A DNA stretch of 64,000 nucleotides from Saccharothrix sp. ALI-22-I (GTDB lineage: Bacteria; Actinomycetota; Actinomycetes; Mycobacteriales; Pseudonocardiaceae): contig NZ_MTQP01000042.1 of assembly GCF_001984175.1 (NCBI RefSeq), positions 1-64,000 of the forward strand, given 5' to 3'. Positions within the stretch are counted from its first letter, which is position 1. Each line of letters starts with the position of its first letter. The notes beneath the pieces were generated by a model. The model worked only from the letters and a program-made list of their open reading frames with translations, did not search any database and was not told the DNA's origin. Positions 1-8,342 of the stretch are shown here, one piece after another. Made by a program: the position numbers and the translations under genes.

Positions 1-409
1 CAACGCCGGCGGCGACGTCGAGAACGCGGTGGTCGGCGACGGCAACAAGACCACGCAGAACAGCGGTGACAACTCGGCGGTCGGCGGGTTCGGCTCGGGG
101 GACACCACCAACGTCTCGGGCAACACCCAGGGCGACGGCTCGGCGATCGCGGTCGGCGGCAGCAACGCCAGCGGTAGCAACTTCGAGGACAACGACACCA
201 CGTTCGAGGACAACGACACGACCTTCGAGGACAACAGCACCAACACCGACTACTACACCCCCGTCGTGGAGGACCCCCACGACGTCGTGGTGACCGACAT
301 GACCGACTACAGCCCCGCCTACGTGGACACCGTCGACCACAGCACCACCTTGGAGGACAACGGCACGACTGTCAGCGGCGGCAGCGACACCCCCATCGGC
401 ACCCAGTAG
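1..409 (+). CDS. IniB-like repeat protein, C-terminal part
   Basis: The frame is open from the left edge, so only the C-terminal ~135 residues are present and the start lies outside the window. The visible part is low complexity, rich in Gly, Asn, Asp, Ser and Thr, with three consecutive copies of a FEDN(D/S)T(T/N) heptapeptide and then an acidic, Tyr/Thr-rich tail. It sits directly before two dynamin-like GTPases, the position iniB holds in the mycobacterial iniBAC operon, whose IniB is also a Gly-rich repeat protein. The family call rests on composition and neighbours, because the conserved IniB N-terminal domain is not in view. A strong hairpin follows the stop codon. Confidence 0.55.
   Translation, partial: NAGGDVENAVVGDGNKTTQNSGDNSAVGGFGSGDTTNVSGNTQGDGSAIAVGGSNASGSNFEDNDTTFEDNDTTFEDNSTNTDYYTPVVEDPHDVVVTDMTDYSPAYVDTVDHSTTLEDNGTTVSGGSDTPIGTQ
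182..244 (+). repeat. Three tandem 21-nt repeats encoding FEDN heptapeptides
   Basis: Three consecutive in-frame 21-nt units each encode Phe-Glu-Asp-Asn-(Asp/Ser)-Thr-(Thr/Asn). They differ mainly at third codon positions, so the repetition has been kept at protein level. The units lie in the acidic C-terminal part of the IniB-like protein. Confidence 0.85.
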
Positions 410-421
410 TCGCGAGTAGCG

Positions 422-457
422 GGGCGGGCCGATCGGTCTGGACCGATCGGCCCGCCC
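422..457 (+). terminator. Strong hairpin between iniB-like gene and iniA-like gene
   Basis: A perfect 17-base inverted repeat (422-438 and 441-457), almost all G and C, with a 2-base nominal centre. It lies 12 bases after the IniB-like stop and about 40 bases before the iniA-like start. There is no clear U-tract. It could end or attenuate transcription from the iniB-like gene into the GTPase genes. Confidence 0.7.
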
Positions 458-499
458 GCCGCATGCCTCCCCGCCCGCACTGTCCACACAGGAGCGATC

Positions 500-2308
500 A
501 TGACCAAGGCAGGAACCGCCCCCGCTGCGGCCCGCGCGGTGGACGTCGTCAACGTGGGGCTGCGTGCGTGCGCGGCCTTCGACCGGCCGGACCTCGCAGC
601 CCGGCTCACCGAGACCAAACGCCGGCTCGCCGACCCGGTCATCCACGTCGTCGTCGCCGGCGAGTTCAAGCAGGGCAAGAGCTCCCTGGTCAACGCGCTG
701 GTCGGGGCGCAGGTCTGCCCGGTCGACGATGACGCGGCCACGGCGGTGCCGACCTTCGTCCGGCACGGCGAGCAGCCCAGGGCCGAGCTGTGGCGTGGTG
801 ACAACGGGACGGGCGACCAGCGGGAGGCGATCGAGCTGGCCGACGTGCGGCGGCACGTCGTGGAGACCCCGATCGGCGACGGCGAGCCGAGGGTCGGCGG
901 GGTCGAGATCCGCATCCCGCGGGCGCTGCTCGCCACCGGGCTGGTCCTGGTCGACACCCCGGGCATCGGTGGGCTCGGCTCCGCGCACGCCGCGGCGAGC
1001 CTGGCCGCGATCTCCCTCGCCGATGCCGTGCTGTTCGTGACCAGCGCCGCCCAGGAGCTGACGCGCAGCGAGATGGAGTTCCTGCGCCGCGCCCGCACGA
1101 TGTGCCCGACGGTCGCGTGCGTGCTCACCAAGACCGACTTCTACCCGGCCTGGCGCCGCATCCGCGATCTCGACGCGGCGCACCTGGCCGCCGAGGGCGA
1201 CATCCCGCTGCTGACGGTCTCCTCCGCCCTGCGTGCCCGCGCGGTCAAGAACAGCGACGCCGAGCTGAACGCGGAGTCCGGCTTCCCCGACCTGATCACG
1301 CTGGTTCGCGAGCAGGTCGGCGGCTCGGCCGAGCAGCGCCTCGCCACCGAGGCCGCCGCCGAGGTCGTCGCGCTGTGCGACCACCTGGAGACCTCGTTCA
1401 CCGCCGAGCGGGCCGCGCTGGCCGACCCGGCCGCCGCGCAACGCGTGGTCGACGAGCTGACCGCGGCCAAGTCGCACGTCGAGCGGCTGACGACGGCCGC
1501 CGCCAAGTGGAGCCAGACGCTCAGCGACGGGATCGGCGACCTCACCTCCGACATCGACTTCGACCTCAGGACCCGGATCAAGGAGGTCACCGCGGAGGCC
1601 GACCAGGCCATCGAGGCCGGTGACCCCGCGGACACCTGGGCCGAGCTCGGCCCCTGGCTGCAGGCCAGGACCGCCGAGGCGCTGCTGTCCAACTACGAAC
1701 TGCTGCGCGAGCGGGCCACCGAGCTGTCCGAAAAGGTCGGCGAGCACTTCCGGGAGGCCACCGGAGCGCTGCTCACCCAGCCGACCGTGCACGACCCGAC
1801 GCCGCTCGCCGCCGCCGAGGTCGGCGAGGACCTGGACCTGAAGAAGATGCGTGCGGTCAAGCAGGCCGTGGTGGCACTGAAGAGCGCCTACGGCGGCGCG
1901 ATGATGTTCACCCTGGTCGGCAGCATGGTGGGGGTCGCCCTGGGCCCGATCGGCCTCGGCATCGGCCTGGTGCTCGGACACCGCGGGCTGCGCGAGGAGA
2001 AGAAGCGGCAGGTCCAGAAGCGCCGCACCGAGGCCAGGAACGCGGTGCGCCGGTACGGTGACAAGATCACCTTCGTCGCGGGCAAGGACTCCCGCGACAC
2101 CCTGCGCCGCGTGCAGCGCGAGCTGCGGGACCACTACACCGCGCTCGCCGAGGAGCTGAACCGCTCCAACGCGCGTGCGCTCACCGCGGCGGGCGAGGCC
2201 GCCCAGCGCACCAAGGCCGACCGGGAGAAGCGGCTCAAGAACGTGGACGCCGAGCTGGCCAGGATCTCCCAGCTCCGGCAACGGGCCGAGGCGGTGGCCG
2301 GCTCATGA
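500..2308 (+). CDS. Dynamin-like GTPase, IniA type
   Basis: 602 residues. The P-loop GEFKQGKSSLVNAL lies near residues 54-67, the G3 motif DTPGIGG near 152, and the G4-like TKTD near 212, giving a complete dynamin-family GTP-binding core. The C-terminal half is helical and contains one long hydrophobic hairpin (around residues 470-495, Gly-rich) before a basic, coiled-coil-like tail, as in bacterial dynamins that remodel membranes. In mycobacteria IniA is induced by cell-wall inhibitors and has membrane-fission activity; that function is inferred here. The start ATG follows an AGGAGCG-type ribosome-binding site. The stop overlaps the next start by 4 bases (ATGA), so it is co-translated with the IniC-like partner. 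Confidence 0.85.
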   Translation: MTKAGTAPAAARAVDVVNVGLRACAAFDRPDLAARLTETKRRLADPVIHVVVAGEFKQGKSSLVNALVGAQVCPVDDDAATAVPTFVRHGEQPRAELWRGDNGTGDQREAIELADVRRHVVETPIGDGEPRVGGVEIRIPRALLATGLVLVDTPGIGGLGSAHAAASLAAISLADAVLFVTSAAQELTRSEMEFLRRARTMCPTVACVLTKTDFYPAWRRIRDLDAAHLAAEGDIPLLTVSSALRARAVKNSDAELNAESGFPDLITLVREQVGGSAEQRLATEAAAEVVALCDHLETSFTAERAALADPAAAQRVVDELTAAKSHVERLTTAAAKWSQTLSDGIGDLTSDIDFDLRTRIKEVTAEADQAIEAGDPADTWAELGPWLQARTAEALLSNYELLRERATELSEKVGEHFREATGALLTQPTVHDPTPLAAAEVGEDLDLKKMRAVKQAVVALKSAYGGAMMFTLVGSMVGVALGPIGLGIGLVLGHRGLREEKKRQVQKRRTEARNAVRRYGDKITFVAGKDSRDTLRRVQRELRDHYTALAEELNRSNARALTAAGEAAQRTKADREKRLKNVDAELARISQLRQRAEAVAGS

Positions 2309-3798
2309 GTCCCGCGAGGCTCATCGACCGGACCAGATCGGTGCTCGACCACGCGATCGAGGTCTACCGGTACACGCCGCACGGCACCCGGCTCGCCGCC
2401 ACCCGCGACCGGCTGGACCAGCCGCTGCGGGTGGCTGTGGCCGGTCGGGTCAAGGCCGGCAAGTCCACCCTGCTCAACGCGCTGGTGGGGGAGCGACTCG
2501 CGCCGACGGACGCCGGCGAGTGCACCCGCATCGTCACCTGGTACCAGGACGGGCACACCTACCGGGTACGGGCCAGGGTCGGCAGGGAGGAGCGACAGCT
2601 GCGGTTCGACCGGGAGGACGGCCAGCTCAACATCAACCTCGACGGGCTGCGCGCCGAGGACGTCGACGAGCTCCGGGTCACGTGGCCTGCGCAGGCGCTG
2701 CGTTCGGTCACGCTGGTGGACACGCCGGGGATCGGGTCGCTGTCGGAGTCGGCGGCGCGACGGACCTGGGACCTGCTGGTACCGGACGAGGAGGAGACCC
2801 CGGCCGACGCGGTGCTGTACCTGATGCGCCACCTGCACGTCGGCGATGTCGAGTTCCTCCGCGCGTTCCACGACTCGGAGGTGTCCCAGCCGAGCCCGGT
2901 GAACGCGATCGGTGTGCTGTCGCGGGCCGACGAGATCGCCGTCGGCCGGCTGGACTCGATGGCGTCCGCCCGCCGGGTGGCGACCCGGCTCGGCGAGGAC
3001 CCCGACGTGCGGCGGCTGGTGCAGTCCGTCGTCCCGGTGGCCGGGCTGCTCGCCGAGACGGCGGTGACGCTGACCGAGGAGGAGGTCGGCCAGTTGCGCC
3101 GGATCGCCGACCTGCCGCCCCGCGACGCCGAGGAACTGCTGCTGTCGGCCGACCGGTTCGTGGGGACCCGGCCCGAGCTGGGCTTGACCGAGCCGGAGCG
3201 GGCGTCGCTGCTGGCCCGGTTCGGCGTGTTCGGCGTGCGGCTGGCGAGCACCGTGCTGCGCCGCAAGGTCGCCGGCACGGCCACCGACCTCGCGCGCGAA
3301 CTGGCCGAGCGCAGCGGCCTCAACCAGTTGCAGGACCTGCTGTCGTCGTTGTTCTTCGAACGCCGGGACGTGCTGAAGTGCCGCTCGGCGCTGCTGGCTG
3401 TCGCGGACGTGGTCCGCGACTTCGCCGGGCCGGGCAGCGAGGCACTGGCCGGCGAGGTCGAGGCGGTCGTGTCCTCGGCCCACCCGTTCAACGAGCTGCG
3501 CGTGCTGTCCGGGCTGCGGGCCGGATGGGTGTCCGGCAAGGCCGAGGTGGTCGCGGAGCTGGAGCGGTTGATCGGCGGCGCGGGCGGCGCGACCCACCAG
3601 AGGCTGCGGCTGCCCCCGGACGCCGACCGCGGCGAGCTCACCACCGCCGCGGCGGACGCGCTGTCCCGTTGGCAGCGCCGCGCGGAGAACCCACTCACCA
3701 GCTACGAGCTGGCGGTCGCCGCCCAGGTGGCCGTCCGGTCGTGCGAAGGCATGTTGGCCGACCTTACGGAGCACCGCGATGTACGCACTCGGCATTGA
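2305..3798 (+). CDS. Dynamin-like GTPase, IniC type
   Basis: 497 residues, a second dynamin-family GTPase. The P-loop GRVKAGKSTLLNALVGE is near residue 48, the DTPGIGS motif near 140, and the G4-like SRAD near 210. It lacks the hydrophobic hairpin of the preceding protein and is shorter, matching the IniA/IniC relation in mycobacteria, where the two GTPases are adjacent. The C-terminal ~200 residues are predicted mostly helical and may form the stalk. Its start overlaps the upstream stop (ATGA) and its 3' end overlaps the Hsp70-like gene by 20 bases, so the three are one translational unit. Role inferred: partner GTPase in envelope stress protection. Confidence 0.83.
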   Translation: MSPARLIDRTRSVLDHAIEVYRYTPHGTRLAATRDRLDQPLRVAVAGRVKAGKSTLLNALVGERLAPTDAGECTRIVTWYQDGHTYRVRARVGREERQLRFDREDGQLNINLDGLRAEDVDELRVTWPAQALRSVTLVDTPGIGSLSESAARRTWDLLVPDEEETPADAVLYLMRHLHVGDVEFLRAFHDSEVSQPSPVNAIGVLSRADEIAVGRLDSMASARRVATRLGEDPDVRRLVQSVVPVAGLLAETAVTLTEEEVGQLRRIADLPPRDAEELLLSADRFVGTRPELGLTEPERASLLARFGVFGVRLASTVLRRKVAGTATDLARELAERSGLNQLQDLLSSLFFERRDVLKCRSALLAVADVVRDFAGPGSEALAGEVEAVVSSAHPFNELRVLSGLRAGWVSGKAEVVAELERLIGGAGGATHQRLRLPPDADRGELTTAAADALSRWQRRAENPLTSYELAVAAQVAVRSCEGMLADLTEHRDVRTRH

Positions 3799-6208
3799 CC
3801 TCGGCACCACCTACACCGCCGCGGCGACGTGGCGCGAGGGCCGGGCGCAGATCATCTCGCTGGGCGCGCGCGCGGCCGCGATCCCGTCAGTCGTGCTGCT
3901 GCGCGAGGACGAGACGTTCCTGACCGGTGAGGCGGCCAACCGGCGCGGCCTCACCGAACCGAACCGGGTGGCGCGCGAGTTCAAGCGCCGCATCGGTGAC
4001 ACCACGCCGATCATGCTCGGCGGCACCCCGTACTCGGCGGAAGCGCTGACCTCCCAGCTGCTGCGCGCGGTGGTGTCCGAAGTGGGCACCCGGGAGGGCG
4101 CGCCGCCATCGTCGGTGTGCGTGTCGCACCCCGCGAACTGGGGGCCGTACAAGATCGACCTGCTGCGGCAGGCGGTGCGGATGGCCGACCTGCCGTCGGT
4201 GTCGTTCGTGACGGAGCCCGAGGCGGCGGCGGTGAACTACGCGCAGGAGCAGCGGCTCGGCGTGGGTGCCGTGGTGGCGGTGTACGACCTCGGCGGCGGG
4301 ACGTTCGACGCGGCCGTGCTGCGGCGGACCACCGGTGGGTTCACGATCCTCGGCCACCCCGAGGGGATCGAGCGGCTCGGCGGGATCGACTTCGACGCCG
4401 CGGTGTTCAACCACGTGCGCACGACGTTGGGGTCCAAATTGGACGATCTGGACGAGGACGACCCCGCGGCGCTCACGGCGGTGGCGCGGCTGCGGGAGGA
4501 GTGCGTACAGGCGAAGGAGGCCCTGTCCGCCGACACCGACACGGCCATTCCGGTGCTGCTCCCGTCGGTGACCACGGAGGTCCGGCTGACCCGGGGCGAG
4601 TTGGAGGCCATGGTGCGTCCCGCCCTGCACGGGTCCATCGAGGCGCTGCGGCGGGCCGTCCTGTCGGCCGGGTTGACGCCGGAGCAGTTGCACTCGGTGC
4701 TGCTGGTGGGTGGGTCGTCGCGGATGCCGATCGTGGGACAACTGGTCAGCGCCGAACTGGGGCGGCCGGTCGCGGTGGACACGCATCCGAAGCACGCGGT
4801 CGCGCTCGGTGCGGCGCGGCTGGCCGGTGGGGGATTCGGGGCGCCGGCCGGCCGGGCCGACGGACGTGGTGCCGGGCCGGTTGAGCGCGGTACCGCCGCG
4901 GCGGCCGGCCTGGGCGCGGCTGGGCTGGGCGCGGCTGCGCTGGGTGCCGGAGGTGGGGCAGGCGGTGGCGCGGCAGCCGGACCGGGCGGGATGAGTGGCG
5001 GAGCCGGCGGTGCGGCCGGACCGGCCGGCCGGCTCGGCGGTGCGGCCGCTGGGCAAGGTGGCGGAGCCGGCGGTGGGGCCGGGCTCGGCGCCGGTTCGGA
5101 CGCGGTCGGTTTGGCCGCCGGACCGGCCGGGACGGGCAACGGAGCCGGCGGTGCGCCTGCCGAACCGGGTATCCCCGGCGGGAGTGCCGCGGCGAGGGCC
5201 GGCGGACCGGGTGGCGGGCAGGCCGGTGGCCCTGACGTCGCCCGGGCCGGCCACGGCGGCCCGGCTGGGTCCAGTGCCGCGACGAGCGCCGGGCGTGAGC
5301 TTCCGGGCGACCGGTCCCAGGCCGGGATCACCGCGCCCTTGGAGTCTCGGGGTGGGGTTGCCGGGGCCTCGCGGCCGGGGGAGAAGGTCGGGCCGCCACC
5401 ACTGCCGCGGTCGGCGGGCCGGCGCCGGCGCGCGCCCGTGCTGGCAGCCGGGGGCGTGGTGCTCCTGTTGTTGGCCGGTGTGGGGATCGGGCTCGCCGCG
5501 CTCCGTGGGGACGACAAGAACCCGGGCTCGGCCGGTTCGGCGGCGTCGAGCAGCTCCGCCTCGTCGCTGCCGGTCGACGAGCAGTGCACCGAGGCGATCA
5601 TGAGCAACCCGCGGTGGGTGTGCCTCACCTCCGCGATCATCGCCGACGGCAAGATCACCATCGACTACCGCGGGGACGGTTCCCCGATGAACATCGACGG
5701 CGACTACCACCTGCACGTCTACGGTGGTGACGGCACCAACCCGCCCGCCGACGTGATGGGCATGCAGGCGCCGGAAGCCGAGCGGGGCAACTGGTACGTC
5801 GAGGACCACCGCCCCGCGGTGCTCGACGTCACCGATGAGCGCTTCGTCACGGCGATCGGCGACGCCCCCAAGGTGTGCGCGCGCATCGCGGACGCCAAGC
5901 ACCACCTGGTCCCCGACACGAGCGACACCTTCGTGACCGGCAACTGCGTGCCGATCACCCGCACGGAGTCCACTGTGGTTACCACGGATCCGCCGGCGCA
6001 GGACAACCCGCAGCCCAACCCACAGCCCAACCCCCAACCCAACCCGCAGCCAAACCCACAGCCCACCAAGAAGACGACGACCACCACCACTACCAAGCCG
6101 AGCCCTGGGCCGTCTCCTGGGCCGACCCCCGGGCCGACTCCCGGGCCGACCTCCGCGCCGGAGGAGGAAAGAGGGGAGATCGCTCCGGCTGGGGACACCA
6201 CGCCCTGA
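3779..6208 (+). CDS. Membrane-anchored Hsp70 (DnaK)-like protein
   Basis: 809 residues with an unusual layout. Residues 1-345 form a complete Hsp70/actin-fold ATPase: phosphate-1 loop GIDLGTTYTAA, phosphate-2 YDLGGGTFDAAV and adenosine motif LLVGGSSRMP. The Hsp70 substrate-binding domain is missing. Instead there is a Gly/Ala/Pro-rich linker (~350-540), an Arg-rich stretch and a single transmembrane helix (~553-577). An exported region of about 150 residues with four Cys follows, ending in a Pro/Asn/Thr-rich wall-spanning-like tail. It is the third gene of the dynamin operon and starts 20 bases inside the iniC-like gene, with a GGAG ribosome-binding site. A cytoplasmic ATPase tied to an outside domain suggests sensing or transmembrane signalling; this is inference. 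Confidence 0.8.
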   Translation: MYALGIDLGTTYTAAATWREGRAQIISLGARAAAIPSVVLLREDETFLTGEAANRRGLTEPNRVAREFKRRIGDTTPIMLGGTPYSAEALTSQLLRAVVSEVGTREGAPPSSVCVSHPANWGPYKIDLLRQAVRMADLPSVSFVTEPEAAAVNYAQEQRLGVGAVVAVYDLGGGTFDAAVLRRTTGGFTILGHPEGIERLGGIDFDAAVFNHVRTTLGSKLDDLDEDDPAALTAVARLREECVQAKEALSADTDTAIPVLLPSVTTEVRLTRGELEAMVRPALHGSIEALRRAVLSAGLTPEQLHSVLLVGGSSRMPIVGQLVSAELGRPVAVDTHPKHAVALGAARLAGGGFGAPAGRADGRGAGPVERGTAAAAGLGAAGLGAAALGAGGGAGGGAAAGPGGMSGGAGGAAGPAGRLGGAAAGQGGGAGGGAGLGAGSDAVGLAAGPAGTGNGAGGAPAEPGIPGGSAAARAGGPGGGQAGGPDVARAGHGGPAGSSAATSAGRELPGDRSQAGITAPLESRGGVAGASRPGEKVGPPPLPRSAGRRRRAPVLAAGGVVLLLLAGVGIGLAALRGDDKNPGSAGSAASSSSASSLPVDEQCTEAIMSNPRWVCLTSAIIADGKITIDYRGDGSPMNIDGDYHLHVYGGDGTNPPADVMGMQAPEAERGNWYVEDHRPAVLDVTDERFVTAIGDAPKVCARIADAKHHLVPDTSDTFVTGNCVPITRTESTVVTTDPPAQDNPQPNPQPNPQPNPQPNPQPTKKTTTTTTTKPSPGPSPGPTPGPTPGPTSAPEEERGEIAPAGDTTP
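6005..6063 (+). repeat. QPNP tetrapeptide repeats in Hsp70-like tail
   Basis: A run of 12-nt units encodes Gln-Pro-Asn-Pro about five times, followed by Thr-rich and Pro-Gly-Pro-Thr repeats. Such tails commonly span the peptidoglycan of Gram-positive bacteria. The repeat is likely length-variable between strains. Confidence 0.75.
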
Positions 6209-6215
6209 ACCCAGA

Positions 6216-6250
6216 ACGGCCCGGCCGCACATGACGTGCGGCCGGGCCGT
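6216..6250 (+). terminator. Terminator after the dynamin/Hsp70 operon
   Basis: A perfect 15-base inverted repeat (6216-6230 and 6236-6250) with loop ATGAC begins 7 bases after the Hsp70-like stop codon. It also sits downstream of the convergent gene ending at 6324, so it may serve both directions. Confidence 0.8.
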
Positions 6251-6323
6251 CCTGTGCGTGGTGCCTGATCGCTGCCCGATGTCGGAACCACCCGCGCGGA
6301 CCGTCGACCGGCCCCGCGCCGGG

Positions 6324-6893
6324 TCAGTCCACGGAATCCTCGTTCGGCTCGTCGTTCGGCTCGTCGTCCGGCTCGTCGTCCGCGACGACGTCCTGGTCGG
6401 CCACGGCGGCCACGGCGGAGTCGGCGGGGTCGGGCAGGACCTGTTCGTCGGCGTCCGGCCAGCCGGTGGGCGCCGCGTCCACCGCCGGCTCCTCGTCCAG
6501 CGCCGCGGTGAGGTCGATCGCGTCGGCGGCGCCCGCGCCGAAGTCCAGGCTCGGCCCGGCGTCCAGACCGGCGTCGTCCCCGGTCCTCGGCGCAGGGGCG
6601 CCGTCCAGCGTGTCGGGGTCTTCGGGGAGCCCCGCCAATGCCGAGGTGAGCAGGTCGAACCAGCCTGCGCCGTCCCCCTGACCCGAGGTGTGCGCGGTCA
6701 CGAACGGTGCCAACTGCTCGGCCACCTCCGGTGGTGCCGTGTCCGCGAAGCTGACCACTGCCTCCGCCACCAGCTCCGCCGGCAGATCGGGGTGGCCGTG
6801 CTCGGCGAGGTAAGCCTTTGGCCCGCCGGAACGCGCGCCGGCGTCGCCGACCAGGTCGGCGAGCAGTTCGCGAAGGGAACGCACGGAAGCCAT
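6324..6893 (-). CDS. Acidic IniB-neighbourhood protein of unknown function
   Basis: 189 residues. The N-terminal ~85 residues look helical and folded (a short helical domain with an ELLADLVGD motif). The rest is disordered and very acidic, ending in Asp-Glu-Pro/Asp-Glu-Pro-Asn repeats. The helical N-terminus plus low-complexity tail resembles the IniB N-terminal-domain family found beside dynamin-like genes, but I cannot confirm homology. It converges on the dynamin/Hsp70 operon. The start at 6893 (MASVRS) was chosen over the longer frame from 7100 because the upstream part falls in degraded acyl-CoA dehydrogenase sequence. Confidence 0.6.
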   Translation of the reverse strand: MASVRSLRELLADLVGDAGARSGGPKAYLAEHGHPDLPAELVAEAVVSFADTAPPEVAEQLAPFVTAHTSGQGDGAGWFDLLTSALAGLPEDPDTLDGAPAPRTGDDAGLDAGPSLDFGAGAADAIDLTAALDEEPAVDAAPTGWPDADEQVLPDPADSAVAAVADQDVVADDEPDDEPNDEPNEDSVD

Positions 6894-6959
6894 GTCCGTC
6901 ACTGTAGGGAACCCGCCTCCGGTCGGCCTCGGGGAAACCCCCCACCGAACCCCGCAACA

Positions 6960-7140
6960 GGGTGCGGCTGACGGCGACGTCGATGAACTGGATGCCCGGG
7001 CAGATCCTTGTCCACCAGGAACATGGTCGGAGCGCCGTGTGGCTGGACGATCGCCAACAGGACGAAGTAGTCGGCGATGTCCCCCAGGGTCATGAACCAC
7101 TTCTCCCCGTTGATCCGGTAGTCGGTCTTCGTGGGTTCGG
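6960..7140 (-). pseudogene. Acyl-CoA dehydrogenase fragment
   Basis: The reverse strand encodes about 40 residues typical of the middle domain of acyl-CoA dehydrogenases (TDYRINGEKWFMTLGDIADY, then APTMFLVDKDLPG). A +1 shift follows near 6995, after which the family sequence continues as IQFIDVAVSRTLLR. Both ends of the gene are missing. Only a fragment of a once ~380-residue enzyme remains. Confidence 0.65.
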
Positions 7141-7145
7141 TCTGT

Positions 7146-7561
7146 TCAGGTGGTTCCGCCCGCGATCAGCTGGAAGTGCACCTCGGTGCGGGTTCCTCGA
7201 CGTCCGATTTGTCCAGGTGGCGGAGGATTGCTTGGACGTTTTCCGCGGTGACCGGGGAGGTGTCGTACTCCATCGTCGTGAGCGGTGGGGTGGTGAGGCG
7301 GGACAAGGGGGTGCGGTCCATGCCGATCAGTGCCAGGTCGTGCGGCACCCGCCATTGCCGCAGCGATGCCGCGTGAAGCAGGGCGGTCGCCACGTCGTCG
7401 TTGTAACAGCCGACGGCGAAACCCGGTTCGCCGAGCTGGTCCGGGCGGCCGTCGCGTCCTCGGCGTTGATCCCGAGCGCGAGGATCCGGGGTTCGTCGAC
7501 CCGTGGGCGCGGCATAGTGCTGGCCGGGCACGGCGATCAGTACCGCCATGAGGACCATCAC
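7146..7561 (-). pseudogene. LacI-family regulator, C-terminal fragment
   Basis: Reverse-strand reading gives the C-terminal half of a LacI/PurR-type ligand-binding domain. Visible blocks are FAVGCYNDDVA, VPHDLALIGMDRTPLSRL, the family signature PPLTTMEYD, and in a second frame the C-terminal HFQLIAGGTT. At least one frameshift separates the blocks near 7190. The DNA-binding N-terminal half is absent. It cannot encode a working regulator. Confidence 0.65.
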
Positions 7562-7614
7562 CAGCCTCGTCGAAGCTTGAGAGGACCGTCTCCGATGACG
7601 GCCCAGCGGGGCGC

Positions 7615-8271
7615 TCAGTGCTCCTGTGCCTTGCGAACCAGCAGGTGGGCCTGTTGGAACCGCTCGCCCTCGTGAGGCTCGCGCAGCAAGCGGGCGACCT
7701 CGACGAACCCGGCCTGGCGCAACAGTTCCGCGAGACTGCCGGGCGACCAGCGATAGGCGAGCGTGACCTTGTGGTCGAATTCCTGCGGCAGCGGATCGTC
7801 ACCAGCGAAGAATCCGAGCAGCAGGTGGCCGCCCGGCGCCAGCACTCTCCGGAACTCGGTGAACACGACCGGCAGTTGCCGCGGTTGTGTGTGGATGATG
7901 GAGTAGGAAGCCAGAATGCCGCCGAGAACTCCGTCGGCGAGGTCCAGAGCGGTCATCGACCCCTCCTCGAACCGCAGGTCCGGATGCGCTCGACGGGCCA
8001 GGGCGACCATCGCGGAGGACAGGTCGATGCCGAAGGTGGTCAGCCCGAGCCCGTGCAAATGTGCCGTCACGTGGCCGGGGCCGCATCCGATGTCGGCAAC
8101 CGGCCCGGCGTCGTGGGCCTGCACGATTTCGGCGAACGCGGCCAGCAGCGCACGTTCCACCGGTAAGGGCTCAAGCACATTGCTGAAAAGCTCGGCGTAG
8201 AGGGACGCAACGGCGTCGTAGGCAGCTCTGGTGCCGTGCAAGGCGGACGGTTCGATCACGGCGGAAACCAT
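7615..8271 (-). CDS. Class I SAM-dependent methyltransferase
   Basis: 218 residues from the ATG at 8271 (an ATG at 8346 would add 25 residues of atypical sequence). The SAM-binding motif I is VADIGCGPGHVTAHL near residue 58. Motif II/post-I (FGIDLSSAMVALAR) and the FRRVLAPGGHLLLGFF motif III region follow, as in the Methyltransf_11/25 small-molecule methyltransferases. The substrate cannot be told from sequence. The gene is intact but isolated between gene fragments, so no pathway is suggested by context. Confidence 0.75.
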   Translation of the reverse strand: MVSAVIEPSALHGTRAAYDAVASLYAELFSNVLEPLPVERALLAAFAEIVQAHDAGPVADIGCGPGHVTAHLHGLGLTTFGIDLSSAMVALARRAHPDLRFEEGSMTALDLADGVLGGILASYSIIHTQPRQLPVVFTEFRRVLAPGGHLLLGFFAGDDPLPQEFDHKVTLAYRWSPGSLAELLRQAGFVEVARLLREPHEGERFQQAHLLVRKAQEH

Positions 8272-8342
8272 ACCGTTGTCGGTGCTCCATGACCTGGCGC
8301 TGCACTGGTTGGGCTGGTCCATCAGTCGCTGCTTCTCTGAAC

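Noticed and set aside
5005-5660. Gly/Ala-rich linker of the Hsp70-like protein as a separate PE_PGRS-like gene
   Set aside because: It is in frame with the ATPase and the TM helix, and no start with a ribosome-binding site separates it.
3887-6232. 781-codon open frame on the minus strand opposite the Hsp70-like gene
   Set aside because: It is composed of Arg/Gly/Pro-rich antisense of a GC-rich gene, has no family motif, and the plus strand has clear Hsp70 motifs.
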